Origin: Actinomycetes bacterium
GTDB taxonomy: Bacteria; Actinomycetota; Acidimicrobiia; Acidimicrobiales; Aldehydirespiratoraceae
Direction: 5' to 3'
Assembly (NCBI GenBank): GCA_024276495.1
Contig: JAJRXC010000017.1
Coordinates: forward strand, 34,238 to 98,237
Length of the DNA stretch: 64,000 nucleotides
Made by a program: the position numbers and the translations under genes. Positions 24,592 to 32,410 of this stretch are shown here, in pieces; position 1 is the stretch's first letter; each line of letters opens with the position of its first letter. A model generated the notes under the pieces. That model saw only the letters and a program-made list of their open reading frames with translations. It did not search any database and was not told where the DNA came from.

Positions 24592-26253
24592 ATGTCGACC
24601 CCTGTCCTCGTCGCCGTTGCCTGGCCCTACGCATCGGGCTCGCGGCATCTCGGTCATCTGGCCGGCGCCTATCTGCCGGCCGACGTGTTCGCCCGCCACC
24701 AACGGCGGGTCGGCAACGAGGTCCTGATGGTCTCGGGGTCCGATGTGCACGGCACCCCGATCACGGTGCGGGCCGACGCCGAAGGGGTGACGCCGCAGGA
24801 CATCGTCGACCGCTATCACGGTGAGTTCCTGCGCCAGTGGGACGCGGTCGGGATCTCGTGGGACAACTACACGACCACCGGCACCGAACATCACGCCCGG
24901 GTCACCCAGCAGATGTTCCTGCGTCAGCTCGAGAACGGCCACATCGACAAGCGCACCTCGGATCAGTTCTACGACCCCGAGGCCGAGCGCTTCCTGCCCG
25001 ACCGCTACATCGAGGGGACCTGCCCGTACTGCGGCTACGGCGAAGCGCGCGGCGACCAGTGCGACAACTGCGGACGGACCCTCGATGCCACCGAGCTCGG
25101 AGATCCTCGTTCGAAGATCACGGGCGTCACCCCCGAGCTGCGGGCGACCGAGCACTTCTTCTACCGCTACTCCGACTTCACCGAGCGGCTCGCCACCTGG
25201 CTGAAGGCGAAACGGGGCTGGCGACCCCACGTCCTCAACTTCGCGCTCGGCTGGACCGAGGAGGACGGCCTGCACGATCGGGCCATCACCCGCGATCTCG
25301 ACTGGGGCATCGAGGTCCCGGTCGACGATCTCGGGCCGGGCAAGCGCATCTACGTCTGGTACGACGCGGTCATCGGCTACCTCTCCGCCTCACAGGAATG
25401 GGCGTCGCTTCGCGGCGACGAGGAGCAGTGGCGCCACTGGTGGGAGAACGACGACGCCCGCCACGTCTACTTCATCGGGAAGGACAACATCCCGTTCCAC
25501 TGTCTGTTCTGGCCCGCCCAGCTCATGGGTGCCGGCGACCTCCACCTGCCCGACGACGTTCCCGCCAACCAGTACGTCACGTTCAAGGGCGGGAAGGCGT
25601 CGGCGAGCCGGGGCATCGGTCTCACGATCGAAGAAGGGCTCGACCTCTTCCAACCCGACGGGCTGCGCTACGCCCTCGCGGCGAACTTCCCCGAGCAGGC
25701 CGACACCGAGATCTCGATCGAGGAGATCGCCCGCCGGATCAACGAGGAGCTCGTCGCCACCTGGGGCAACCTCGTCAACCGGGTGCTCGCGATGGTGCAC
25801 AAGAACCATGGTGTCCAGCCCCGTTCCGATGGTCGAACCGGCGCGGACGCGGCGCTGTTGGCGACGGTCGATCAGTTCCTGACGACCAGCGGCGAACAGA
25901 TCGAGCGGGTCGAGCTCCGGGCCGCGCTGCGCACCGCGATGGACGGGGCCCAGGCCATCAACGCGTACCTCAACGCCACCGAGCCGTGGAAGCTGGCCAA
26001 GGTCGATCCCGACCGGGCCGGTGTCGTTCTGGCGACCGCGCTCGACGCGATCAACGCGATCCGCATCGCGTTCAGCCCGTTCCTGCCGTTCAGCAGCGCC
26101 CGCCTCGACGAGGTGCTCGGCGAGGTCGACGGTTGGCGGTCGGTCGCGGTCGAACCCGGCACCGTCATCGACAAGCCGGTCCCGCTCTTCGAGAAGGTCG
26201 ATGTCGCGGAACTTCTCGCCGCGACCGGCGTCGATGGAGATGCCGGAGACTGA
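24592..26253 (+). CDS. metG: Methionine--tRNA ligase with altered KMSKS loop
   Basis: A 553-aa class I aminoacyl-tRNA synthetase charging tRNA-Met. The HIGH motif is HLGH near residue 17, a zinc knuckle CPYCGYGEARGDQCDNCG sits in the connective peptide, and the active-site stretch YVWYDAVIGYLSAS and HVYFIGKDNIPFH are standard. The KMSKS loop reads KASAS (in FKGGKASASRGIG): the first Lys and both Ser remain, but Met and the second Lys are gone. The anticodon-binding helical domain follows (WGNLVNRVL). There is no C-terminal tRNA-binding extension. The rest is well conserved, so it is probably active. Confidence 0.95.
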   Translation: MSTPVLVAVAWPYASGSRHLGHLAGAYLPADVFARHQRRVGNEVLMVSGSDVHGTPITVRADAEGVTPQDIVDRYHGEFLRQWDAVGISWDNYTTTGTEHHARVTQQMFLRQLENGHIDKRTSDQFYDPEAERFLPDRYIEGTCPYCGYGEARGDQCDNCGRTLDATELGDPRSKITGVTPELRATEHFFYRYSDFTERLATWLKAKRGWRPHVLNFALGWTEEDGLHDRAITRDLDWGIEVPVDDLGPGKRIYVWYDAVIGYLSASQEWASLRGDEEQWRHWWENDDARHVYFIGKDNIPFHCLFWPAQLMGAGDLHLPDDVPANQYVTFKGGKASASRGIGLTIEEGLDLFQPDGLRYALAANFPEQADTEISIEEIARRINEELVATWGNLVNRVLAMVHKNHGVQPRSDGRTGADAALLATVDQFLTTSGEQIERVELRAALRTAMDGAQAINAYLNATEPWKLAKVDPDRAGVVLATALDAINAIRIAFSPFLPFSSARLDEVLGEVDGWRSVAVEPGTVIDKPVPLFEKVDVAELLAATGVDGDAGD

Positions 26254-26255
26254 TC

Positions 26256-27008
26256 GTGGCCTGGGTCGATCATCACTGTCATCTCGCCCCCGGCGCCGAC
26301 GGGGAGCGCCGGATCGAAGAGGCTCGACGCGCCGGCGTCGGCCGGCTGGTCACGGTGGGGACCACGGTGGCGCAGAGCCGCCAGATGATGGCGATCGCCC
26401 GACACCACGAAGGCGTGTGGGCGACTGCGGGCGTGCATCCCCATGATGCCGCCGATGGAATCGACGGGCTCGACGAGCTCCTCGACGCACCAGAGGTCGT
26501 CGCGGTGGGGGAGTGCGGGCTCGACTACCACTACGACCATTCGCCACGCGACGCCCAGGCCGACGCGTTTCGACGCCAGATCGGCCTCGCCCACGCGCGC
26601 GACATGCCCCTGGTGATCCACACGCGGGCGGCGTGGGCGGAGACGTTCGAGATCCTCGACCGGGAGGGCACCCCCCGGCGCACCGTCTTTCACTGCTTCA
26701 CCGGCGGTGTCGACGAAGGGGCCGAATGCCTCGCACGCGGGGCCAACCTGTCGTTCTCGGGCATCATCACCTTTCCCAGCGGTGGCGACCTGCGTGACGC
26801 CGCGGCGGCCTGTCCGCTCGATCGAGTGTTGGTGGAGACCGACAGCCCGTATCTCGCGCCGGTCCCTCATCGAGGGAAGACGAACCGGCCGGCGTTGGTC
26901 CCACTGGTCGGCGCCGCGGTGGCCGCGGCGATGAACCGGCCGGTCGAGGAAGTGGAAGCGGCCACGTCGTCGAACGCCGCGACGTTCTACTCGTTCGACG
27001 CGCCCTGA
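26256..27008 (+). CDS. TatD family metal-dependent DNase/hydrolase
   Basis: A 250-aa TIM-barrel hydrolase. Metal ligands and signatures in order: DHHCHLAP (HxH), GVHPHDA, VGECGLDYHYDHSP, VIHTRAAWAETFEIL, VFHCFTGG and VETDSPYLAPVPHRGKTNRP. These are the TatD/YcfH signatures; family members act as 3'-5' DNases and tRNA/RNA quality-control enzymes. The metG-tatD-(Rpf)-rsmA order is conserved in many Gram-positive genomes. GTG start 2 bases after the metG stop, so co-transcribed. Confidence 0.93.
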   Translation: MAWVDHHCHLAPGADGERRIEEARRAGVGRLVTVGTTVAQSRQMMAIARHHEGVWATAGVHPHDAADGIDGLDELLDAPEVVAVGECGLDYHYDHSPRDAQADAFRRQIGLAHARDMPLVIHTRAAWAETFEILDREGTPRRTVFHCFTGGVDEGAECLARGANLSFSGIITFPSGGDLRDAAAACPLDRVLVETDSPYLAPVPHRGKTNRPALVPLVGAAVAAAMNRPVEEVEAATSSNAATFYSFDAP

Positions 27009-27038
27009 GCCCCGATCGACGTTCGACCGGCCCAAAAG

Positions 27039-27057
27039 GTTGCAATTGTGTTACAAC
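27039..27057. promoter_or_regulatory. Imperfect 7-bp-arm palindrome upstream of the Rpf-like gene
   Basis: gttgcaa and ttacaac (one mismatch to perfect symmetry) flank a 5-base centre in an unusually A/T-rich island of this GC-rich sequence. The position, about 75 bases before the gene, fits a regulator-binding site. Confidence 0.4.
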
Positions 27058-27131
27058 GCTTCTACCGTCGCGCGTCGTACGGAGTCGCCCTGTCACAGCA
27101 GTGACAACCGACCAGAGGGAAGGACGGAGCT

Positions 27132-27878
27132 CTGGACGGACCAACTCGGGCATCGCTGCGGGTCGCGTCGTTCACGGTCGCGGCGGCGGTGTTCATCGCC
27201 AGCACGATCCAACCCGCCGCGGGGGCCACCGCGGTGCTCGACGCCGATCTCGCGGCCTTCTCGTCTCGCGCCCAGCAGTGGACCGAGGCCCGTCAGGTTC
27301 GACGAGAGGCGGCACTGGTCCAGGCGCTGGCCCTCGCCGCCGACGCCCGTCAGGCCGAAGAACACCGGCTGGCCGATGCCGAAGCCGCCCGGGCCGAGGC
27401 CGCGGCCCGACTCCGGGCCGCGGAGATCGCCGCCGAGACCACGACCACCACCGCCGCGCCGACGACCACCGCGGCCCCCACGACCGCGCCGCCGACGACC
27501 GTCGCCCCGGCCGAGCCGCCGACCACCGCCGAACCGACGACCACCGCCCCGACGACCACCGCGGCCCCGGCTGAGCCGCCGCCGACCACGACGGCGCCCC
27601 TCGCGACCGGCCCGACCCCGGCCCAGTGGGAAGTGCTTCGCCAATGTGAGTCGAGCGGCAACTACACGATCGTGAGCCGGAACGGGCGGTACCGGGGCGC
27701 CTACCAGTTCTCCCAGGCCACCTGGGACTGGATCGCGTCATCCGCCGCGCCGGCGCTGGTGGGAGTGGACCCGATCGCCGCCTCTCCCGGAGACCAGGAC
27801 GCCATGGCCCTCGCGTTGTGGAACCGCCAAGGCTGGTCGCCGTGGCCGATCTGCGGTGTCGCGGCCGCGGCTGCGTGA
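27132..27878 (+). CDS. Secreted Rpf/transglycosylase-like protein, probable CTG start
   Basis: Three parts are visible: a signal peptide (LRVASFTVAAAVFIAST, cleavage after PAAGA), an Ala/Glu/Arg-rich helical stretch followed by a Pro/Thr-rich linker (TTTTTAAPTT and similar, about 60 residues), and a C-terminal resuscitation-promoting-factor-like lysozyme domain: QCESSGNYTIV with the catalytic Glu, YRGAYQFSQATWDW, and WSPWPICG; the two Cys would form a disulfide. It should cleave peptidoglycan outside the cell. The first canonical start (GTG at 27189) would remove half of the signal peptide, while CTG at 27132 follows AGGGAAGGA at good spacing, so CTG is preferred. It overlaps rsmA by 23 bases. 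Confidence 0.75.
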   Translation: MDGPTRASLRVASFTVAAAVFIASTIQPAAGATAVLDADLAAFSSRAQQWTEARQVRREAALVQALALAADARQAEEHRLADAEAARAEAAARLRAAEIAAETTTTTAAPTTTAAPTTAPPTTVAPAEPPTTAEPTTTAPTTTAAPAEPPPTTTAPLATGPTPAQWEVLRQCESSGNYTIVSRNGRYRGAYQFSQATWDWIASSAAPALVGVDPIAASPGDQDAMALALWNRQGWSPWPICGVAAAAA

Positions 27879-28695
27879 GTCGTTGACCCACTCCCCCCGG
27901 GATCTGCGGGATCTCCTCGCCCGGTTCGGTCTCGAGCCCCGGCGCGCCCTCGGCCAGAACTTCGTCGTCGACCCCAACACGGTTCGCCGGATCGCGGGCC
28001 TCGCCGAGGTGGGTCGGGGAGACCATGTGGTCGAGATCGGCGCCGGCCTGGGATCGCTCACGCTGGCCCTGGCCGAGCGCGGCGCGAGCGTCGTCGCCGT
28101 CGAGAAGGACCGTGACCTCGTGGCCGCGCTCCGAGAGGTCGTCGCCGCCGACGACGTCCGGGTCGTCGAAGGCGACGCGCGGGAGCTCGACTGGGACGTG
28201 GTGCTGGGGGATCACGACCCGTGGTCGCTCGTGGCCAACCTTCCCTACAACGTGGCGACGCCACTCGTCCTCGACCTGCTCCGTGACGTTCCCCGGATCG
28301 AGTCGATGCTGGTCATGGTCCAGCGTGAGGCGGGGGAGCGGCTGGCCGCCGGCCCGGGGACCAAGGCGGTGGGGATCCCCTCGATGCTGGTGGCCTACCA
28401 CGGACGCGCCCGGGTGGTCGCGCAGGTACCGGCATCGGTGTTTCACCCTCGCCCCCGGGTGGAGTCGGTGCTTGTGCGCATCGTGCGCCACGATCGGGCG
28501 CCCGTCGACACCCCGATCGAGGTGATCGATCCGGTGCTTCGGGCCGCGTTCGGCCAACGACGAAAGATGCTGCGACGGTCGCTGGCGGGCCGGGTCGATG
28601 CCGACGGATTCGAGGTCGCCGACGTGGATCCCCGGGCCCGGCCGGAAACCCTCGATCTCGCCGCCTGGTCGCGATTGGCCGCTCAGGCCCGTTGA
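27856..28695 (+). CDS. rsmA: 16S rRNA (adenine(1518)-N(6)/adenine(1519)-N(6))-dimethyltransferase
   Basis: A 279-aa KsgA-type SAM methyltransferase that dimethylates A1518 and A1519 of 16S rRNA. Motifs: ALGQNFVVDPNTVRRI, VVEIGAGLGSLTLAL (motif I), VVAVEKDRDL, the catalytic NLPYNVATPL, and VFHPRPRVESVLVR. The GTG used lies within the end of the Rpf-like gene; a TTG at 27883 is an alternative start that would leave the conserved core intact. Converges on the MBL gene with 13 bases of overlap. Confidence 0.95.
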   Translation: MSRPRLRESLTHSPRDLRDLLARFGLEPRRALGQNFVVDPNTVRRIAGLAEVGRGDHVVEIGAGLGSLTLALAERGASVVAVEKDRDLVAALREVVAADDVRVVEGDARELDWDVVLGDHDPWSLVANLPYNVATPLVLDLLRDVPRIESMLVMVQREAGERLAAGPGTKAVGIPSMLVAYHGRARVVAQVPASVFHPRPRVESVLVRIVRHDRAPVDTPIEVIDPVLRAAFGQRRKMLRRSLAGRVDADGFEVADVDPRARPETLDLAAWSRLAAQAR

Positions 28696-29639
28696 GAATC
28701 CCACAGCTCGGCCATCGCGGCGAACAGCTCCGTCATCGTGGCCGGTGCCCGGTCGGTGTCGAACTCCCGATAGCAGGTGTCGACGAGGGTGACGACGCGC
28801 TCGGGGTCGCCCCAGTCACTCCACCGGTCGAGGGCGAGGTCGGCAGCGGCGTCGGTGACCGACAGGCCGCGATCGAAGCGGTCGCGGCACTCACGATGGC
28901 AGTACTCCAGATAGGCGCGAATCTGCGCGAGCCCGGCCAGGTCCGTGACGGGTCCGTGGCCGGGCACGATCGTCTTCGGCTGCCAGCCCTCGATCACGTC
29001 GAGGGCCTCGAGCAGATCGGGGATCGAACCGGCCCAGAGGATCGGGTGGCCTTCGACGAACAGGATGTCGCCGGTGTAGACGGTGGACCGTTCGGGGACG
29101 TGCACGAGAACGTCGCCGGCGGTGTGGGCGGGACCGACCTCGACCAGTTCGACGCGGGTGTCGCCGACGAACCGATCCATCCGCCCCTCGAAGGTGGTGG
29201 TGGGAATCGGACGGTTGATCCCGGTGAAGTCGAAGGAACCGAAGCAGTGGGCGAAGAACTCACCGGTGACGCCCATCTTCGGAGCCGCAGCCAACAACGC
29301 GAGCATCATCTCCGGGTTCTCCTCGGCCATCTCGGCGGCCGCGGCACGCGACGCGATGACCTCGGCGTCGACCAGTTCGTTTCCGTTGCAGTGGTCGCCG
29401 TTGGCGTGTGTGTTGACGACGGTGGTGATCGTGGCGGCGGGAACGGCGTCGGCGAACGCGTCGAGCATCGTCTGGGTGAGCGGCAGATCGAACAAGGTGT
29501 CGACCAGCAGCGACTCCTCCCCGTCGACGATCAGCCCGGCGTTGCTCCAGCCCCAACCGCCATCCGGCTGGATCCAGGCCCAGTTGCCGGCGCCCAGATC
29601 GTGAAGTCCGTGGGTGAACGGCCGGGTTCCGAGAGCCAT
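28683..29639 (-). CDS. MBL-fold metallo-hydrolase
   Basis: A 318-aa metallo-beta-lactamase-fold hydrolase. The metal motif is THANGDHCNG, in which the second His of the usual HxHxDH is replaced by Asn. Further ligands are the His in GPAHTAGDVLVHV, the Asp in YTGDILFVEG and the His in IVPGHGPVTD. A C-terminal helical extension of about 70 residues follows. Substrate unknown. Divergent from ispE; a TAGAGT box lies 6 bases before the ATG. Confidence 0.85.
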   Translation of the reverse strand: MALGTRPFTHGLHDLGAGNWAWIQPDGGWGWSNAGLIVDGEESLLVDTLFDLPLTQTMLDAFADAVPAATITTVVNTHANGDHCNGNELVDAEVIASRAAAAEMAEENPEMMLALLAAAPKMGVTGEFFAHCFGSFDFTGINRPIPTTTFEGRMDRFVGDTRVELVEVGPAHTAGDVLVHVPERSTVYTGDILFVEGHPILWAGSIPDLLEALDVIEGWQPKTIVPGHGPVTDLAGLAQIRAYLEYCHRECRDRFDRGLSVTDAAADLALDRWSDWGDPERVVTLVDTCYREFDTDRAPATMTELFAAMAELWDSQRA

Positions 29640-29645
29640 CCGCGC

Positions 29646-29651
29646 ACTCTA
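29646..29651 (-). promoter_or_regulatory. TAGAGT -10 box, leaderless type, for the MBL gene
   Basis: TAGAGT is 6 bases from the ATG at 29639 on the minus strand; only 46 bases separate it and ispE start-to-start. Confidence 0.5.
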
Positions 29652-29673
29652 GATGACTTCGGTCGACCCCGAT

Positions 29674-29679
29674 TAGTCT
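29674..29679 (+). promoter_or_regulatory. TAGTCT -10 box, leaderless type, for ispE
   Basis: TAGTCT is 6 bases from the ispE GTG at 29686. Confidence 0.5.
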
Positions 29680-29685
29680 TCGCCG

Positions 29686-30420
29686 GTGATCACGATCTCG
29701 GCGCCTGCGAAGCTCACCCTCTCCCTGCGGATCACCGGCCGGCGTGACGACGGGTATCACCTGATCGACGCCGAGATGGTCAGCCTCGACCTCCACGACA
29801 CCCTCGAGATCGGTGGCGGGGATTCGCTCGAGATCCTCGGGCCGGCCGGCTTCGAACGCGTCGGGGCCGACGCCGACAATCTCGTGAGAACGGCGCTGCG
29901 TCTGTGTGGCCGCACCGCCTCGGTCCGGCTCGTCAAGCGAATACCGGCCGGTGCCGGCCTCGGTGGCGGCTCCGCCGACGCGGCGGCGGTGTTGCGCTGG
30001 GCGCGCTACGACGATGTGGCGGGGGCCGCCACCATCGGCGCCGACGTCGCGTTCTGTCTTCGCGGCGGACGGGCCCGGGTCGCCGGGATCGGTGAGATCA
30101 TCGAGCCGCTGCCCTTCGAGCCGCGGACCTACACGCTGCTGACGCCCCCGTTCGGGTGTGCCACGCCGGCCGTGTACGCGGCCTGGGATCGGCTCGGTGG
30201 TCCGCGGGGCGATCACGGGAACGATCTCGAGCCGGCCGCGCTCGTCGTGGCGCCGGAGCTCGAGCGATGGCGCGACGAGTTGGCGGATGCGACCGGGTTG
30301 CGCCCGCGGCTCGCTGGGAGCGGGAGCACGTGGTTCGTGGAAGGAGAGTTTCCCGGTCCGGGGCGAGTGGTGGCGAGCACCGTCGACGCGCAGGACCTGG
30401 GGCCGCGGTCGGTCGAGTAG
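29686..30420 (+). CDS. ispE: 4-diphosphocytidyl-2-C-methyl-D-erythritol kinase
   Basis: GHMP-superfamily kinase of the MEP isoprenoid pathway, phosphorylating CDP-ME with ATP. Seen are ISAPAKLTLSLRITGRRDDGYH at the N-terminus, the ATP loop IPAGAGLGGGSADAAAVL, ADVAFCLRGGRARVAGIGE and the C-terminal LAGSGSTWFVEG. At 244 aa it is shorter than the usual 280-310, mainly between the ATP loop and ADVAF, yet all core motifs are kept. GTG start after a leaderless-type box. The position downstream of rsmA is conserved in many bacteria. Confidence 0.92.
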   Translation: MITISAPAKLTLSLRITGRRDDGYHLIDAEMVSLDLHDTLEIGGGDSLEILGPAGFERVGADADNLVRTALRLCGRTASVRLVKRIPAGAGLGGGSADAAAVLRWARYDDVAGAATIGADVAFCLRGGRARVAGIGEIIEPLPFEPRTYTLLTPPFGCATPAVYAAWDRLGGPRGDHGNDLEPAALVVAPELERWRDELADATGLRPRLAGSGSTWFVEGEFPGPGRVVASTVDAQDLGPRSVE

Positions 30421-30426
30421 GGGCGC

Positions 30427-30519
30427 CTACTTGCGTCGCTGGTGGCGCGTCCTTCGCAGCATCTTCTTGTGCTTCTTCTTCCGCATGCGCTTGCGGCGCT
30501 TCTTTACGAGTGAACCCAC
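30427..30519 (-). CDS. 30S ribosomal protein bS22 / AURKAIP1-COX24-domain peptide (30 aa)
   Basis: A 30-residue, nearly all-basic peptide: GSLVKKRRKRMRKKKHKK at the start and LRRTRHQRRK at the end. This matches the mycobacterial small-subunit protein bS22 (AURKAIP1/COX24 domain), whose consensus is GSVIKKRRKRM(.)KKKH(.)KLLR(.)TR(.)QRR. GTG start, as shown by the conserved GS(L/V)(V/I)KK that follows. A TAACGT box is 8 bases upstream and no ribosome-binding site is present, so translation is probably leaderless. It converges with ispE, 6 bases between stop codons. Confidence 0.9.
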   Translation of the reverse strand: MGSLVKKRRKRMRKKKHKKMLRRTRHQRRK

Positions 30520-30527
30520 GGGGGGAG

Positions 30528-30533
30528 ACGTTA
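30528..30533 (-). promoter_or_regulatory. TAACGT -10 box, leaderless type, for bS22
   Basis: TAACGT is 8 bases from the GTG at 30519 on the minus strand. Confidence 0.5.
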
Positions 30534-30694
30534 CAGGCGTGAGGGCCCGAGGCCACCCTCGGACCACCGCCGACGCGCAAACCTCACCGGATCCGAAGAA
30601 TTCGGCGACGCGGTGTAATCCGGGCCGTTGGTCGGCGTTGTAGGAGGTGCCGGCCCTCGGTCGGTCACCGATCCCCCAACCATCGAGGTTCCTG

Positions 30695-31732
30695 ATGTCC
30701 AGAAAACTCCTTCCCCTCCTGATCGCCGTGGCGACGCTGCTCGCAGGGCTCGCCGTTCCGGTCTCGGCCGGTCTGATCGCCGACCGGCGCGACGATCCGC
30801 CGGTTCGCGACACCTTTCGACAACGCCAGGAATCTCCGGCCCGAGCGGATCGGGTGCTCGACACCCCGGCGGTCGACGTGGTCGTCGAGTTGAGCTGCGA
30901 GCCGCGTGTGACCGGCGACGCTGCCGCGGTGCGCTGTGAGTGGCGCGCCGGTGCCGACACCGGTGTCCGGGCCTGGCAGCTCTGGAACCTCCAGGTTCGG
31001 CCCGAGAAGGGGGAACGCAACCTGGTGGCCGAGCTGGGTGCCGACGTGTTCTCCTACACCGACACCGAGGTGTCGGTTCCGGCCGGCTATCTCTACGCGG
31101 TGCTCGGCCTCGACGGCGACGGCGAGATCATCGCCCGGAGCCGGCTTCAGCCGGTGGTGCTGGGCGAGCGCGATCACGAGATCGAACCGCTTCGCCTCGA
31201 GTGTGCCGCCCACCGGGTCGATGCCGAGGTTCGCGCCGATGCGGTCCCGGAGCTCGCGGTTGGCTGCGGCTGGAGCGAGGTCGGCGACGAGACGGCCGTG
31301 GGCTACGTGATCTGGAAGCGCGTCGACGGCGGTGAACGAACGGTGCTCGCCCGGGTGGGGCTCGATGTGATCGAGCTGCGCGACCCCGAGGTCGCGGCCG
31401 GGCATCGCTACACCTATGTCGTCACCGCGGTCGATGCCGACGGTGAGCTCGTCGCCCGCAGCCGGGCGGAACATGTCGGAATCCGCATCCAGGATCGGCC
31501 CGCGGATCGTGAGGTCGACCGGGTGACGGATCGTCTGACGGATCGGGAGATGGATCGTCTGACGGATCGGGAGACGGACCGGTTGACGGATCGGGAGATG
31601 GATCGTCTGACGGATCGGGAGACGGACCGGGTGACGGATCGTGAGATGGACAGGGTGACGGACCGTGAGGTCGACCGGGTGACGGATCGTCTGACGGATC
31701 GTGAGCCGCAGCGGCCGTCCCGGCAGAACTGA
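30695..31732 (+). CDS. Secreted protein with two FN3-like repeats and a DR-repeat tail, unknown function
   Basis: 345 aa. A clear signal peptide (SRKLLPLLIAVATLLAGLAVPVSAG) is followed by a spacer and two related beta-sandwich-like repeats, each ending in the same element: YLYAVLGLDGDGEIIARSRLQ near residue 140 and YTYVVTAVDADGELVARSRAE near residue 255, with paired Cys (SCEP/RCEW and LECA/GCGW). This resembles fibronectin type III domains. The tail (from about residue 271) is a run of TDRE-x-DR units, highly charged and repetitive. It precedes an ECF sigma gene by 24 bases. No known family; an extracytoplasmic structural or sensing role is inferred. Confidence 0.7.
   Translation: MSRKLLPLLIAVATLLAGLAVPVSAGLIADRRDDPPVRDTFRQRQESPARADRVLDTPAVDVVVELSCEPRVTGDAAAVRCEWRAGADTGVRAWQLWNLQVRPEKGERNLVAELGADVFSYTDTEVSVPAGYLYAVLGLDGDGEIIARSRLQPVVLGERDHEIEPLRLECAAHRVDAEVRADAVPELAVGCGWSEVGDETAVGYVIWKRVDGGERTVLARVGLDVIELRDPEVAAGHRYTYVVTAVDADGELVARSRAEHVGIRIQDRPADREVDRVTDRLTDREMDRLTDRETDRLTDREMDRLTDRETDRVTDREMDRVTDREVDRVTDRLTDREPQRPSRQN
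31505..31706 (+). repeat. Tandem 24-base repeat (12-base subunits) encoding a DR-rich tail
   Basis: About eight imperfect units with the pattern gacggatcgggagatggatc encode eight-residue repeats DRE(M/T/V)DR(L/V)T. Two half units (DRLT) show a 12-base subperiod. Copy number is likely to vary by slippage. Confidence 0.85.
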
Positions 31733-31756
31733 CCGAGGCGACCGCGCGCCGTTCGG

Positions 31757-32410
31757 ATGCCTCGTGCCTCACCCCGTTCTTCCTCCTTGCCACCGGCCGA
31801 GCGGCGCGATGCGCCACGCTGGGGGGCAGTGGTCGACCGCGGTGATGATCCCGACTCGTTCGACGAGCGTCAGCTCGTCGAACGGGCGCGAACCGATGCC
31901 GACGCGTTCGCCGAGATCTACCGTCGTCACGTCGACGCGATCCATCGCTTCGCGTTTCGGCGATGCGGAGACCGGGACCTGGCCGAGGATGTCACCGCGG
32001 CGACCTTCGAACGGGCGCTGGCTCGTCTCGACCGGTTTCGGTGGAGGCCCGGTGGGATCGCGCCATGGCTGTTTCGCATCGCCGCCAACGAGCTCACCGA
32101 TCACCACCGTCGGCAGGGTCGTCGCCGGGGCGATCGCACGAGGCGGGCAGCCGACCGTCTCCAGGACAGCGTCACGTTCGACGACCTCGATCGGGTCGAC
32201 GATGCCGATCGGGTCGTGTTGTTGCGAGAGGCGCTCGACGAGCTCAACCCCCGCTACCAGCGAGCACTCACCCTTCGGCATCTGTCCGGGCTCGAGCACG
32301 AGGAAGCGGCCCGGGCGATGGGCGTGACACCATCGCTGATGGCGGTTCTCGTTCATCGGGCCACGGGGTCGCTGCGCCGCACCATGCGTCGACTCGAGGA
32401 GGAATCGTGA
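31757..32410 (+). CDS. ECF-type RNA polymerase sigma factor
   Basis: A sigma-70 family protein of the extracytoplasmic-function type (217 aa from the first ATG). Region 2 spans FAEIYRRHVDAIHRFAFRRCGDRDLAEDVTAATFERA (split here only for description, about residues 50-90) and PWLFRIAANELTDHHRRQ; region 4 has LDELNPRYQRALTLRHL and the helix-turn-helix HEEAARAMGVTPSLMAVLVHRA. The true start may be GTG at 31829, which follows GGGGGG and gives 193 aa. It overlaps the next gene by GTGA, the usual arrangement for a sigma/anti-sigma pair. Confidence 0.9.
   Translation: MPRASPRSSSLPPAERRDAPRWGAVVDRGDDPDSFDERQLVERARTDADAFAEIYRRHVDAIHRFAFRRCGDRDLAEDVTAATFERALARLDRFRWRPGGIAPWLFRIAANELTDHHRRQGRRRGDRTRRAADRLQDSVTFDDLDRVDDADRVVLLREALDELNPRYQRALTLRHLSGLEHEEAARAMGVTPSLMAVLVHRATGSLRRTMRRLEEES

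Noticed and set aside
27425..27610. Repeated accacc/gccgcc stretch as a CRISPR-like or satellite array
   Set aside because: It is the Pro/Thr-rich linker of a coding gene with irregular codons, not equal-length spacers.
27193..28704. Minus-strand 503-codon frame over the Rpf-like and rsmA genes
   Set aside because: Antisense shadow, including the mirrored Pro/Thr repeats of the linker.
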